NCBI GenBank assembly: GCA_030549775.1
Contig: CM060180.1
Coordinates: forward strand, 29,667,090-29,731,089
Source: Tamarix chinensis
Lineage: Eukaryota > Streptophyta > Magnoliopsida > Caryophyllales > Tamaricaceae
Direction of reading: 5' to 3'
Length of the DNA stretch: 64,000 nt
Of the stretch, positions 30,838 to 44,195 are shown piece after piece; within the stretch, counting starts at the first letter, position 1; each line of letters starts with the position of its first letter. The notes beneath the pieces are model-generated. The model had not been told where the DNA came from. It did not search any database and saw only the letters and a list, made by a program, of their open reading frames with translations. Both the position numbers and the translations under genes were made by a program.

Positions 30838-31880
30838 TTTTCTTTTCTTTCATTCTCTCTCCTCATTTCCTTTCCTTCACTACTAACTACCACCATCGCT
30901 TCTCCATGCTACCATCTCTAGCACCTCTAGCTAGTTGCAAGAGGCAACAAACGCATCCGTACCAGCAATGATTGAGCAACAGTAGCGAAGGAAAGGAAGC
31001 TTCAAGTCAATCACACTCTAGCACCTCCTTTTGTCTATCAAATGAAGCACAATGCCTGATCCACCACCACAATGAACCACACCAAGCCGATGTTGATCGC
31101 CGACAATAGACGCTAGTGCAAGTAGTAGCGGCGTCGTAAGCTGGCACTGAACAATAGCAACATGCATGGCAACAACAATGACGTGCACCTGTGTGAGATG
31201 ATGACCTTGATGGTTTCCACTAGTGATACTAGTGAGCACCACCTATCAACCTCCTTACTTTAATGAGCCACTCTAAGCTAATTTTTGTTGGTGTATTTTT
31301 TCTAAACCCTAACTTTTAATTTCAATTGATGTTGTATAGATTGGGTTAATTAAGCTAAATTAGTTTAATTAATTACGTATGAGTTGTGTGGTTGATTTGA
31401 GTAGAATGGTTGTCATTGGTTTGATCAATATCTAGGGCCTTAGTTTTTACCCCAATTATGTTCGGATTGATATGATTCTTCTAATTGAGATATTTTCAAT
31501 AAATTATTTATACATTATGCTTTAAAATATGTTCAATTTCATGTTAGAAGTATCAATTTAAAAAATGTGTGAAAGTGATCAAAATTGAATTTCTTGGTCA
31601 AAACTATTACGGTTTTGAAATTTTGATTGATAATTGGGTTAATTTCTTGAAATATTATACAATTTGCATTAGAATATGTTTAATTTTATTTTCAAACTAC
31701 CAATTTAAATATTTTATTAACATTTGAATAAATTTGCATTTTGGGCTCAAATACCATAAATGTGTTAAATTGTCTATGAGTTGGTTCATTTTTCTTGTGT
31801 CATGATCAATTGTCAAATGTGTATGTTATTGATGTAAGTTGGGTTATTTACTTAGTACGTCATTATATCTATACTACAGT
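30838..31880. other. No gene recognised
   Basis: A CT-rich then mixed-composition segment (30840-31250), then AT-rich sequence. The small - strand ORF at 31018-31242 has no family signature. Confidence 0.35.
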
Positions 31881-32167
31881 TAGGGTTGGAAGCGAACAAA
31901 GTTGACTCACAAGCTCTCTAAGCTCAACTCAGCAAGGGCTCGATTCAACTCATTCATTTAGCAAGACGATAAGATATTGAGCCGTATTTTTAGGTTTGTT
32001 TAATAAATAAGTCAATACTGAACATAAAGAATTTGGGTTCAACCTTGTTTATAGTACAAAATCTCTTAAACTTGGTTCATTTACCATAAAAGTTTATACT
32101 TGAATATTATTTTTAGAATCGTTCATTAAATAAGTTGAGCTTGAGCTCACACTCATTTACAGTCCTA
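31881..32167. mobile_element. Diverged hAT MITE, copy 3
   Basis: The ends are TAGGGTTGGAAGCG (31881) and, inverted, TAGGACTGTAAATG (32167). Flanks ACTACAGT and ACTACGCT match in 6 of 8 positions, an old 8-bp target duplication. Internal words (TTTAATAAATAAGTC, TTGAGCTTGAGCTC) match copies 1 and 2, here in inverted orientation relative to copy 2. Confidence 0.6.
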
Positions 32168-33269
32168 ACTACGCTTGTATAGGTATATTTATGTAGGTAC
32201 TCCTGGTGTGGTTCTGTTGTAAATGTCGGCATGGGTTAAGCATTGGGGCTAACCAGATTTTTTGTTCCTTAAGAACTTCTATAATATTTTCTAGATTTTG
32301 GTTGTAATTTCTTAAAATTGTATAGAAATTTTATTTGATGTTGTAAACAACTATTTATATCCTTGTTGGTGGCTTAATATTTTAAAATCCAAATTTTACT
32401 TCAGATTTTTTGCTGATTTTATCAGCAATGTTTTGGTTCAATATTTTGGTTGTTGATGTTTTAAGTTTGATTGGACATATTTTTAGTCTTACACCTAATA
32501 TTAGATAGATGATGGACATCTATCTTACGTTAGGTGTGGTGTTAACACTCCTTATTTCTTATGTTTGCTTCCGTATTAGTTTTATTTTGAAATAAAATTT
32601 TGCAAAGATAAAAATGGAGTGTTATAGAAACGAAACCATGGGTTTCATGCATATTGCTATCCTTGCCAAACCATGAGAGTTGTGTACACTACGTCTAGGT
32701 GTGATGGAGCTTGTTTTGCACTATTCCTCTTCGAATGAGCATAGATGTGTTATGGAATATATATATATATATAACCTTGTTCTTGGATGATTTACTATTC
32801 CTAAGGTGGATTTTGCTCCATATTTTCACCCTTCTTGCCACCTACACAAAGAAAGCACAAAACTCCATAATACCCATCCTTTAAACACGAAACATGCATA
32901 AAATAACAATAAACTATACATAAATATTCAAAAATAGTGCATGTTTTATGTGCTTATCAACTGCCCTATGTACACTTTAGTGAATAGCATCATATAACCC
33001 TAAGTATTTAAGCAAAAAGTTATTTGGTGGGTAAAAGTATAAAGTTAGAATTATATTGTATATTAGATATAAACTCAATGTTATACTGTGTATTTTTTAA
33101 AATTAGGGGTTACATTGTATATTATGCTTAAACTTAAGGCTATATGGCACATTACTCCAGTATATAACCACAATTTTTACCTGAATATGTACAATCCATT
33201 TTAGAATGTTTAGTACAAGATTAGTACCACCACAAAAGTTCAACCAAAAGGAGAAAAGATGGCAACTGA
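32168..33269. other. AT-rich sequence, nothing recognised
   Basis: Contains an (AT)n tract at about 32757-32773. No coding signal. Confidence 0.4.
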
Positions 33270-35692
33270 TGCATTAATGCAACATTTATCCTTTTACATT
33301 CCTATTAGCAAAATCATCAATTAACCTTTCATAATTAAGATTATGCAAAAACTCATTTTCAATTGATATCAAACCTAAGGTATGTAATCTTTATCAACGC
33401 AACATATATGCAAGGAAAGTACTTAGATATCAATTTATTCTTTTCAAAAAAAAAATAGTATTACATAAGTTCTCACTGTCAATGTTTGAAATAGGGTTGT
33501 TCTCTAACATCTTTTCAAGATTGTTGCAGCTCATCTGCAATTCATCGGCATCCAATGATTTTAACATATTTTCTATGAACAAGTAGCCAAATGTGTCTTC
33601 ATATTGCTTGTACTACTCAAATCTTCTCCAAAAAACCAATTACTTGATCAATTATGTATACAAAGTATTGAATTCTAAAACAATTTGAGTTAATTCTTCA
33701 TTGACTAGTTTTGGTGACTCATGGGCAACCTCATTAAAATGTCTTTTTTTTCTCTAAATTATTCTTTTTTTTTCTTTATCAAAAATTACTAAATCAATAT
33801 CCAATTCATGAGCACTTTCTTTAGCACAATCCAAAGCCTTCTTGATACTCTTCAAAACAAAAAATGTAACAAGTATCTTCACACTATCCATTGCCATGTC
33901 AATACGCATATCCTCATATTATAACTCTTTGTTAATTATATTAACTTTAGCCAAAATATGATACCAAATAACTATGCCTATAATGAACTCATTTTCTAAG
34001 TTCACACTCTACCAAAAAAGTGGTGTCACTTTTAAGTTGTTTCCTTTGTGTCGCTTTTAGGTAGTTGGAGTAGAGATTATCATATCTTAGGAGCTTGAGT
34101 TAAAACTGCTTTTACATTATCAATTCTACTTTCCCATCTTGTAGCTGATAATGACTTCAAAGTAAAACATTTTTCTAATATATTGTATATCAAAAACTTT
34201 CATCTTCTGTTTTTTTAATCTTCAATTAATGTATAAATAAGTTGGACAACTCTAAATAATTGTATTGATTTACTACAAGATGTTACTATATCCGACAATG
34301 TCAAGTTGAGAGAATGAGAAGCACAAGATGTATAAAATAATTTCATATTAATATCTAAGATCTTTCTTCATACAACTCTGTGTTTCCCCTTCATGTTTGA
34401 TCAATTATCATAACCCTAGCCTTTCACATTGTCAGTATAAAAATCAAGATGGTGTATAACATTTTGTAAGTCTTCAAACAACCTTTGATCTGTTGTGTCA
34501 TTCACAACCAAATACTCTAAAAAAATATTCTTGTAATTGCGTTTTAATCGTAAAGACATCAACACACCTTAATATCATTCCTATCTATTCTTTCTTGCTA
34601 ATATTAGGAATATAACCAAGTATTATCGAAAAAATACTTAGCTTCTTTGATCTTCTTTAATATTTCATCTTTTATTTTAGAAGCTAGTAAGAGTATCAAT
34701 TCATTTATGATCTTGTGACTCATATAGTGATAATTAATCTCATGATTTTGCTTCATTCAAAGATGTTCCTTTGAGGTTGAATCCCACTCAACAACTAATT
34801 TAAATAAAACATAGATTTCCATTATTTTCTTCATAAATCTTCTTGTTACTTCAGTAGAAGGCTAAGTTTTATTTAGCCAAATACTTTACCATTGCAAACA
34901 ATCTTCGCAATACACTAGTTAACCCATATAAACATATGATTGATATGCTCTAGACTTCTTTCATGTGGCTTCAATCTACTAGCCATATGTCCTTAATTAC
35001 TAAATCCATCATGTGATAATTTATTTGGTTGTGATTTATTATTGAGCAGTTTACAACAAAAGCAAAGTACTTTGTCAAGATCTTTAGAATACACGATCAA
35101 ATATTGATTATGCTTTTCCCTACTAGGTAATTGCTTTTCATAAAATTTGGAAGAAATCATTCCATCCTTGATACATTTTCCTATTAGAAATTCTCTCACA
35201 TGACTTATTTTCACCGATAAATCTCTCCCTTACCCAGGTTCAATCCCCACCCATGCATTAGACTTTCCCTTCCTCTTGGTTTCTAGGGTTCCCCCTCCCC
35301 CTTGGTGTACCTAAAAAAATATTATCCTAATCTTTAGGATCAAATATGTTTAAGAGAATCTCTTTAATATCATCACCATCACCATTTAAATTAGGTTCTA
35401 TGTCATTTTCTTCCACAATATGCTCCATATTTTCTTCTGATTCTTCTTCTTCCATCATATGTTTAACCAAATGTTCATGAAAATCAGTAGGTTCTTCTCC
35501 ATCATTTTCAACATTATCCAAATTCATACCACACTCTTAAAATACATTTTCATCAATGTGAACTGACCCTTAATTGATTGTACAATGTGGTTGCTTGATA
35601 ATAAATTTGTCAAGAGCTCCTCTTTGATTAGCAACTAATTGTTCCTCTTTTTCTTTGGCATACCCATATTCAAATTTCCTTGTTGGAGGCAT
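33270..35692 (-). pseudogene. hAT transposase relic of the TTF/ZMYM1-like type
   Basis: On the - strand it starts MPPTRKFEYGYAKEKEEQ (35692), then has an acidic region and the TTF-type zinc finger (SKFYEKQLPSREKHNQYL, VLCFCCKLL; 34993-35214). A DUF4371-like core follows (LRCVDV; YEDMRIDMAMDSVK; CAKESAHELDIDLV near 33790-33960). The end is GYLFIENMLKSLDADELQMS (near 33560) and the dimerisation tail NYERLIDDFANR (near 33310). Many stops, frameshifts and deletions are present. The first half of the hAT dimerisation domain (between LCNT and ISIENEF) is gone. About 105 bp of foreign-looking, C-rich sequence interrupts the frame at 35218-35325. No terminal repeats were found. Such genes are often annotated as zinc finger MYM-type protein 1-like. 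Confidence 0.85.
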
Positions 35693-36365
35693 TCAAAATT
35701 TCTGAATTTCATGAGATATATATAATATCAAAAGCATTTAAAACTTTAAAATATATCATTAGTAATGTAGTATCCATACTTCTCATCTTTTCATTTTATT
35801 TGTAACAATGACCTCTCTTTTTCAATAAAATTTCACAAATAATATATTTATTTTGCTTAATCAGGTATTTTTTCTAGGGTATGCTGCTAATTCACACCTT
35901 ATAGTATTCAATTATAATTTCTCCAAATTTTATATAAAATTGCAAAGGGTGTAAAGAATATCAGACAATATGAAGAGAAGAAAAGAAAAATACTTGCAAC
36001 TTTTATTTTCAAAACTTAGTTTGAAGATGAAAATGATGTTAAAAAAATAATCCAAAGAAACAATTAAAACCTTATAAAAAATAAAGTATCTAAAATTATA
36101 AATTATGCCCTCGTTTAATGTGATAGCACAAGAGGTAAGACCAAGTTCAATAAAAAAATTACTAGGATTATTCTTCTCTAAAATGATAATCAGGTGATGA
36201 ATTGCAAGTGAGGGTTCATGGGAGGCAAAAACATAACTCAAAACTATTAAGAAGGGGAAATTAACGTCATTGGCGAGTAATTACTTGTGGGTAGAACTAA
36301 GAAAGAAAAAAATGGATTTTTAAATCCTCCAAGACCAATGGTAATTATGTATGTGGGTGGGGTTT
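35693..36365. other. AT-rich spacer between hAT relic and gypsy LTR
   Basis: No feature seen. It probably contains the lost 5' part of the hAT element. Confidence 0.35.
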
Positions 36366-37009
36366 TGTAACACCTTAAATTTTAGTACTAATTTTTTTTA
36401 TTTACAGCGGAAGTATATAATCAAAATATTAGGTGTTACCGCTGTAATTGACATAAGTCTAGTTTACCAAACCATCCTTACATCAATCATAAGGCTAAAA
36501 CCATTTATAGTAAAATAAGATAATTATAAATGAAATAAGCTTTTATAAATACCCATATGAGTTTGGACATTAACTCTAAGTTACAATAATAGAATAAAAA
36601 CTAAGATATACCATTGATCAAAAAGTCCAAAAAGGTATTTGGATAAAACTATCATTCGTATTACATAACTCTTCGCTCAAACATCCAGTATAGATGAAAG
36701 TCACTCCTCCCTATATAGTGCATCAAAAGTAGCAAACCCATCCAGCTGGTCCTCAAAAACCTGCACAAAAGTATCAGGGTCTTCTGCTCGAGGGAATGAG
36801 AAACACCCGTGAAAATGATGGTCAGTACACTACATACCAAGTAAGGTAATAATACTATCAATTCAAGGATACAGATAAAAATATGCACTCGTAACAGATG
36901 ATAAGTACACATATAATTTACGAAAAGTCTCATAAGTTAAATACTAAGCCTAACCTCTTTATTAGATATAACTATTTTCATTCTTTTATTTTATTGTAGG
37001 GACTCCACT

Positions 37010-37345
37010 ATTCTTAAATAGGTAGAACAGTCTGAAGTACCTTTTCAGTGACAATACACCTGAGCCACTATTATTGTCTAGTGGAACATATATAAAAACA
37101 TCACCTTGGTCCTGGCTCATGTACTATTTCACTTTAAATCATTAGTATTTTATACATTAGGTTACTCAATTCATATTCTTATTCACGATGAGCCTGGAAT
37201 CCACTATTCTTAATCTAATGGAACATACTGAAGTACCTCTTAAGGACAACACCTCAGCTACTATTATCATTTGGTAGAACGAATATGAAAATATCACCTT
37301 ATCAGGACGAAACGATCCCGAGTCACTATTATCTTCCCGAGAAAT
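37010..37345 (-). repeat. Minisatellite inside the gypsy LTR
   Basis: CCACTATTCTTAA-type words followed by AGTACCT recur, mixed with ACATCACCTTGG. It is the reverse-complement relative of the array at 62300-62715. Confidence 0.6.
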
Positions 37346-37580
37346 AGATATGAATACATCACCTTGGCCTAGCTTATGTGATCTTTCACTTTAAATGATT
37401 AATTTTTTATTCATGATTGATTCACAGATAACACATTAAATTAGGTTAGCACATCACTCATGTCATAAGGTCACTCTCTAGAGTTAAGATTCTTATTTCC
37501 CAAAATCCTAATTTCACAATTTAAACATAACTTCTCTCATATTGATCATTTATCTACCAAATTTAGTGTATCTTTCTAAA

Positions 37581-37581
37581 A

Positions 37582-37610
<29 letters not shown>
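37581..37610. repeat. (ATT)n microsatellite
   Basis: About ten uninterrupted ATT units. Confidence 0.9.
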
Positions 37611-37612
<2 letters not shown>

Positions 37613-38990
37613 ATAGAAAAAAGTTAAGGTCTAACTCCCACGTCTTACACATGTAATAATAGCCCTATCTCAAAAGTTACTATTTACAAATCTTTTAAAA
37701 CCCTAATTTCACAGGTAAGTAATAAATTTTTCTATAAGGCTCATAAAATTACCAAATTAAATAAACATCCCTAAAATTTCAATATGAATAACATATCCAA
37801 AATTTTCAATATAACTCCAAAGTTTTACATATGTGATATTAGGATTACCGTTTAAAGTTACTATTCTCGATTTAGGTATTTTTCTTATTTTGGGGAACTT
37901 ATAACATTCATAAACAATCCAATAAATAAATGGCATTATTAGAATATTTTAATACTCCAAATATGTTACAATATTGAAGTTCCCATATTAGTTCACATTG
38001 ACCAAATTACTCTTATAGATAGTCGAAAGCCCTTATTTTATGAAAATATTATATCCTCAATATCATTAATTCCAAATCCTCCGTTTATCATCATACATTT
38101 TAAATATACTTGTTTCACACTTATCATACTTTATTAGGCCTATACTATATATCCAAAAATTATACTCATCCATAAAAATACAACCTAGTGTGGTAATATC
38201 ATATTAGCGCATTTTGAGTTATTCGTACTCTCTTTCTATCACATAATTCATATTATCATATTATATCATTAAAAATATACCTTTAAATATATAATAATAA
38301 TATCATGATAATAAATATATCCATGCAACAATTTAACACAAAACCCTAAAACATTGATAAATATCCTTACAAAACAGGCTCTGGTCTCTAAGCACACTCA
38401 TCTTATTCCGTCTCTTCCGGGACCTTTAGAGTCTAGAGTATCACCTGAGAACAATTAGAAAAACATAATTAGATTTAAAATTATATAATTAATGAAGGGT
38501 TAAAGTAATGGAAGAGTGAAAGGTAATCAAACCGAGGTTTGAAAGAGTCTCGGGCATGTTGTGTACAAGAAAAAGGGGATCAGTTGAAGGGGGCACAACA
38601 AGGAAGGTGGCAATAGTAGGTTTGGGCGAAGGGGGTGGTGAGGACTGATGGTTTTAGTTGAAGGAATGTGGTAGGCTACGGTGGAAATGGACGAAAGTTA
38701 GTATGTGTTTGGTTCCGTGAAAATGGACGAATGGAAGTGTGACGGATTCCGTGGAAAAATGGTCGAAGGTGATGATGATGGTTTTGTTGCGTGCACATGG
38801 GAACCAGTGGTTTTGGCCGATGGGTGAGCCTTGGAAATGGTGATCGAAGGGGATTTGGGTGATTCGATCGGGGTTAACGGATGTGGATTTTTGTGGCGAT
38901 AAGGCAAAGGTGAAGGAGTAAGAAGATGATGGTTTGGTTTTCAGAATCAAAAGGGAAAGTAGAGAGGCAGTTAGAGCATTAAATGCTCGG

Positions 38991-39000
38991 CTTTTATATA
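38991..39000 (-). promoter_or_regulatory. TATA box of the gypsy LTR
   Basis: TATATAAAAG on the - strand followed by GCCGAGCATTTAATGCTC and a pyrimidine-rich leader, fitting a retrotransposon core promoter. Confidence 0.5.
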
Positions 39001-39879
39001 CACACATGCGACACATGCGCATAAGGATGGGTTATCTGCTTAAATTTTCAATATAGACACTTAAGCTGAGGAGGAGGAAAGTTGATAGGTAGAGGGCAGG
39101 CTTGGTAGGAAAGATGTACATGTAGTAAGAAGAAGAAGAAAAGGGAAGAGGACATGTGATTGGCAGGAGAGAAATTAAATAAAATAAAATAAGGAAAGTA
39201 GAAGAAAGGAAAAAGGAAAAAGAAAAATGTGGGTTTAGATTTAGGTTTAGGTTAAAATAGATTAAGTTAGGGTATTAGGATATTAAATTAAACAATTAGT
39301 AGGGATTAGGTTTAGGGTAGAAAATATATTAATAATCTAAAATAAAATTTAGGGTTAGGTTAAGATTTAGGATAAGAAAATTAAGATAAGATAGAAATAT
39401 TAATTTTTTAAGATTAGAATTAGGTTATGATATTAATTACTTAGAATTAAGATTAGTTAAAATTTAGAATATTATAAGTTTAATATTTTAAAGTTTTTTT
39501 TTAAGAATAACAGGACCGATAAGAAGGAAGGTGCCTTTTCATGTTGGTGCCTATAAAAAATTAGAAGAAAACAATGCCTTGAAACTATCGCTTGATCACT
39601 CAGCATGTTACGTTGAGTGTTTTTTTTTTTAAACCGTAACTTGATGTTGTTTTGAAGGAAAAAATTACCATTCTCTAGAACTCAAACACTAGTCTTTTGC
39701 CAGCATCCAAAAGGCCCCATCACCCATGTGCTATCTTCTTAGTTTGTTATAGATTATTTTTTTCTTCAGTTTTTTTTTTTAACATATACTAATATTAGTT
39801 GAGATATAAAAATTTGAGGCTCTCTAAAATTGGAAGTTTTGTGCGGCGGCACTACTCGCACCACCCCAAGGTTGGTTGT

Positions 39880-41900
39880 GTATATTATTCACTATATATT
39901 ATTGTCTAGCTATTTTTTAGTCAATATATAAAATATATTATACTATTACCATTTTTCCCTCATTAATTAATTATCCACCACTCAACTCTCTTGTCTTCTT
40001 TTAACCAACTATAATAATCAATTATAATTAATAAAAAATAATCTTCATTATAATTAAATAATCAACACAAATAATATAAATTATAATTACAAATAAATAA
40101 TTAATAACAACAATATACTTTATAGTGACAAATTATTAATTAATTACAATGATATTAATTATAAATATAAATAATCAATAAATAAAAACATATTAATCAT
40201 ATATATATATATATATATATATATCACATTATAAGATTAATATTAATTCAAATTAAAATTATAAATTAGCAACTAATTAAAATATCATTTTGATGATTAT
40301 AAATAATTAATCAATACAAATAAAATTTAATTTATTGATAAATAAACATTTAATAGGATTGATATTAATCATAGTTATTACAATTAATATTTAAAGATAT
40401 AAAAAGCAATTAATAAGAAAAATATTAGTATGTTTATTAGTTATAATTAATAAAAATAATAATAGTCTTAATTATAGTAAAATAATCAACATAAATAATA
40501 TTTATTATATTCATAATTAAATAATTAGTAATAATATTATTAATTTTAATGCCAAATTAATAATTGTTAAAAAAATCATAATTTTAAATAATTAGTCATT
40601 ATGATAGATGATATTTATAATTTTAAATAACACATTAATGAGAATAATATTTATTACAACTACAAATTAATGATTAACAAAAAATTATTAATCATAAGTA
40701 AAAAATATTAATTTTTGTAAAAAATATTAATTTTCATGATAATTCAATAGTTTATATGAATGATATTATTCGTAATTAAAAATAAGAATGTTAATTGTAA
40801 TTATATAGAAATAATTTATAAAAAAATTATAAGTTATAATTATTCATCATGGATATTGAAAATACTATTACTCTTAATTGCAATTAAATAATCAGTACAT
40901 GTAATATTAATTATAATTTTCATGATAGTAGATATTAATTGTAATGATAAATTATTATTTTTTTAAATAGTATTCATTGTAATTATATATAATTAATCAA
41001 TACAAAAAAATTTATTTATCGTAATTTTAAAACCAAACATTAACTATTAATTAAAATATTATCAATCATAATTATAATTAATTAATTGAGAAAAATAATA
41101 TTTATTTTTTTGATAAATAAATCATTTATAAAAATAATATTAATCATAATCATAATTAATAAAGTTAAATACAAGTATACATAAATAATTAATAAAACTA
41201 ACATTGGTTACACTTTTTTATTAAATAAAAATAATAAAATTATATTTGGATTCATTGTAATTAAATAATCAATAAAAAATCTTATTAGTTATAATTAATA
41301 ATAAATAATCATAACTATTAATAATAATGATAAAGTGCCAGCTATTAAAAATAAAATTGATCATTATTATAAATAATTAACCAATACAAAATATATTAAT
41401 TAAAATTTTAAAAATTTAGTTAATGAAAATATTATTTGTTATAACTATAAATTAATAATTAATAAAAAAAATTATTAATCATAATCATAACTAAATCTTC
41501 AATACATATAATATTAGTTTTAATAATTAATTTATTGTTTATAAAAATATTATTAATTATAATTATAAATAAATAATTCGTACAAATAAATTTAATTATA
41601 GTTGTAAGTAAATAAATAATAAAATAAAGCTAATATTATTTATAAGTATAGGTATAAATGATTAATAAGAAAAGATTAAATCTATAAAAAAAATATTTAA
41701 GAAATATATTTTATTAGAGTATTACAGTCCGAAATTGTCAATATATGTCAATTTATTTCTAATCAAATATGTTGTCAAATATTATTATTACTTAATCAAC
41801 CTATCCAAATAAAATGTATTTATCAAACATCATTATTATTTCCACCATATTATTGCTCGAGATCAAATTAAATTTTAAACCAAATATAGGATTACCTGAT
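39880..41900. repeat. Long AT-rich degenerate repeat, copy 1
   Basis: About 2 kb almost free of G and C, built from ATTAATCATAATTATAAAT-like words. Its right end (about 41690-41850) shares with 46500-46640 the ordered words ATATGTCAATT/ATACATCAATT, TTATTATTACTTAA/ATTATTACTTCAA and TATCAA(A/G)CATCATT. An (AT)n run lies at 40199-40224. Confidence 0.55.
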
Positions 41901-43984
41901 AGAGTCGTGCTTTATTCTCGATTATTGTTTTCCTAGATTAAGATAAGGGAAGTGGCAGAGGAGTTTTATGGTATCACGGGATCTTATGGGATTGTAGGTT
42001 AAGTACGTACATGAGTAGGTAACTTATAACACGAAGTTCTTCTTAGCATAGCGGAGGAAATCAGGACAACCGGATTGCATTAAATTTTTTACTAAAATTT
42101 TTAAGAAGTTTTACACTCTTATGGCTCATAAAAGTCTAAATTGTTTGACCCCTTATTTTGACAATCATATAACAAAATAGCGTTCTACTTTAATGTTGTA
42201 ATTTTTTTTAACTAGTACTATTATAAGGATCGTAAATTAATAATTATTTCAATGATTGATAAATTACTTAAATTTTTAGTTAATTTATGAATACATGCCC
42301 TAAACTTTTATCATAAATTGGTTATGAAATTGTATATGATTAAATTGGTGAATGAATGTTGCTTTGATAACATAGAGAAATATAATTTAATGTTAATTAT
42401 AAAACCCATAACTCAACAATGAATATTAGAAAATTACAAAAAAAATATATAAAATAATATATTTAAAATTATCTATTACTTTTAATTCAACTCGAAAAGT
42501 ATCTAATATTAAAAATTATAATATAACTAATAAAATAAAAAGTAGAATAAATAGTACCTAAATAACATTATTTAAAGTGCATATTACTAAATAAATTTTG
42601 ATCAAATGTCATGATAAGTTGAGGGTCATGTTATTTGGAAATAGGCTATTTATTCGGTAGAAAAAAAAAACTAGCTGAAATGCCCTTAAGTACTGGCAAA
42701 ATGTGCCGCAAGTTTGTCCATGTCATCGGCCAAAAATGACAAAGGCCTCCCCTTACCAACGACATGAATCGTTGAAGCTCAAGCCCCTCCATCGTCACCT
42801 TTGGTTGTTCCCTAACATCGGTCACTTTTTTTGCGCTAGATCTAGAATTTGGTTATGTAATAAAAAAAATTTTAACTCACACATTTACAATTAAATTAAA
42901 ATTTTTTTTATCTATAATAAAAAAATTATATATTAGATCTAAAATATAAATTATAGTACTGCTAAAAAAATTAAAATTAAAACTCACATATTCACTATTA
43001 AATAAAAAAAATTTAAATAAATAATTTTAATTAAACTCATAAATTTACAATATAACTTCGGTATATTTTATAACGGGCAAAAAATTTCTTTGCCTGACCT
43101 AATGAAGGGAGAAGGAAGATGGAAAAGAAGGTAAAAGAAAGTATGAAAAAAAAAGTTTGAAAGGATTAAAGGAGAGACAGGCAACATAATTTTAGTAATT
43201 TATATGATAATGTTTTTTGAATAGTAATTTTTTGTTTTCTAAATAACAGCTACGTAGGTTAATAATTAAGTTAAATTTATTGTTATTATTATTATTATAC
43301 AGGAATATCATAGGTTTAAACATCGGTCTTCACAAGCATAATACGGTATTTTTGAAATGTCACGGTAACGTTTTTTTTTTCAAAAATTTTTGTACGTCGA
43401 AATTGATACCAAAAGTATTTGATTAATTTTTTTAAAAAAATATATTAATTATTTAAATTAATTAATCGTCCCCGTTTTCCGTCCTCTCCCCGTGAAACCC
43501 TGGTCTCCTCCACCGACTGAGGCATTGTGCTCTATCTGAAGTTGAGCTGTAATAGGGTGTTATCTCGCCCCTTGCTAGAAGCATGGAAGCACGGGGATGA
43601 CAACTTACCTTTGACGACAAAGTCTACCAAGAGTGTTGAACGCTTGAAAAGGAAATTGTACTGCTAGTTCCTTTATCTCCATCACCAGTGTCCTTTGGCC
43701 TCGTTGCTGAATTTGTCATTGTCATGATCAACCTGCAGCCTTCACTGCAAAACCGTTGTCGTTGTGCTTGATCAACTTCAATCGACGGATTTTTCCATTG
43801 CCCTCGTCCCTTTTGCTTCCATTCGAACTACAACAATGATTGCAAGAGAAGATGAGAAGGGATGGAGATAGAGGATAGGTCGGGATGGAAGGAGGGAGAC
43901 GGAGGACAAGTTGAGATGGAGGGAGGACGGAGGTTGCATTTTTTTTTTCTTTTTTCTTTCCCTTCATGGTCTATGACTAAGTGA
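41901..43984. other. No gene recognised
   Basis: AT-rich with a slightly richer patch at 43480-43980. The bases at 43502-43580 resemble the gag relic near 28289-28370 (GACTGAGG-(T/C)-ATTGTGCT, AGGGTGTT, GCTTGCT-like). A poly(T)-flanked ORF at 43728-43967 (-) has no family signature. Confidence 0.35.
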
Positions 43985-44187
43985 TTGTTTGGTACGAAGA
44001 TAATAGATGTAAAAAAAATTATCATCATATTTTGTATAAGATATTTAAAATTTTAAATATATATATATATATATATATATGATCTAAAATAAATATTTTA
44101 TTATTATTATTATTATATACCTGATATAAAAGATACAAAATAGAGATATAAATTTTCCACTCATATTATCTCAATATCTAACAAGCC
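43985..44187. mobile_element. MITE, family B copy 1
   Basis: The terminal regions are inverted repeats: TTGTTTGGTACGAAGATAAT at the left, and the inverted right end reads GGCTTGTTAGATATTGAGAT. The flanks CTAAGTGA and TTAAGTGA agree in 7 of 8 bases. The core GATATAAAAGATACAAAATA is shared with the copy at 49550. Confidence 0.65.
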
Positions 44188-44195
44188 TTAAGTGA

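Larger units (their letters stand above)
36366..39510 (-). mobile_element. Long Ty3/gypsy-type LTR (left border approximate on the 39.5-kb side)
   Basis: The + strand border reads TGTAACACCTTAAATTTTAG at 36366, the inverted end of an LTR. On the - strand it contains a TATA box (TATATAAAAG, 38991-39000), a transcribed CT/C-rich segment, a minisatellite (about 37010-37340) and a conserved tail. From about 37340 to 36430 it is clearly homologous to 62300-63290 read on the + strand, for example TTTGCTACTT(T/A)TG and GG(T/A)AAACTA(G/A)ACTTATGT. The start near 39510 is a guess from the end of the T-rich stretch. Confidence 0.6.

Noticed and set aside
35225..35250. tRNA-like GGTTCAATCC
   Set aside because: No A box or acceptor stem around it; not a tRNA gene.
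38654..39022. 122-codon ORF on the - strand
   Set aside because: Falls in the transcribed leader of the gypsy LTR, directly after its TATA box; no domain.
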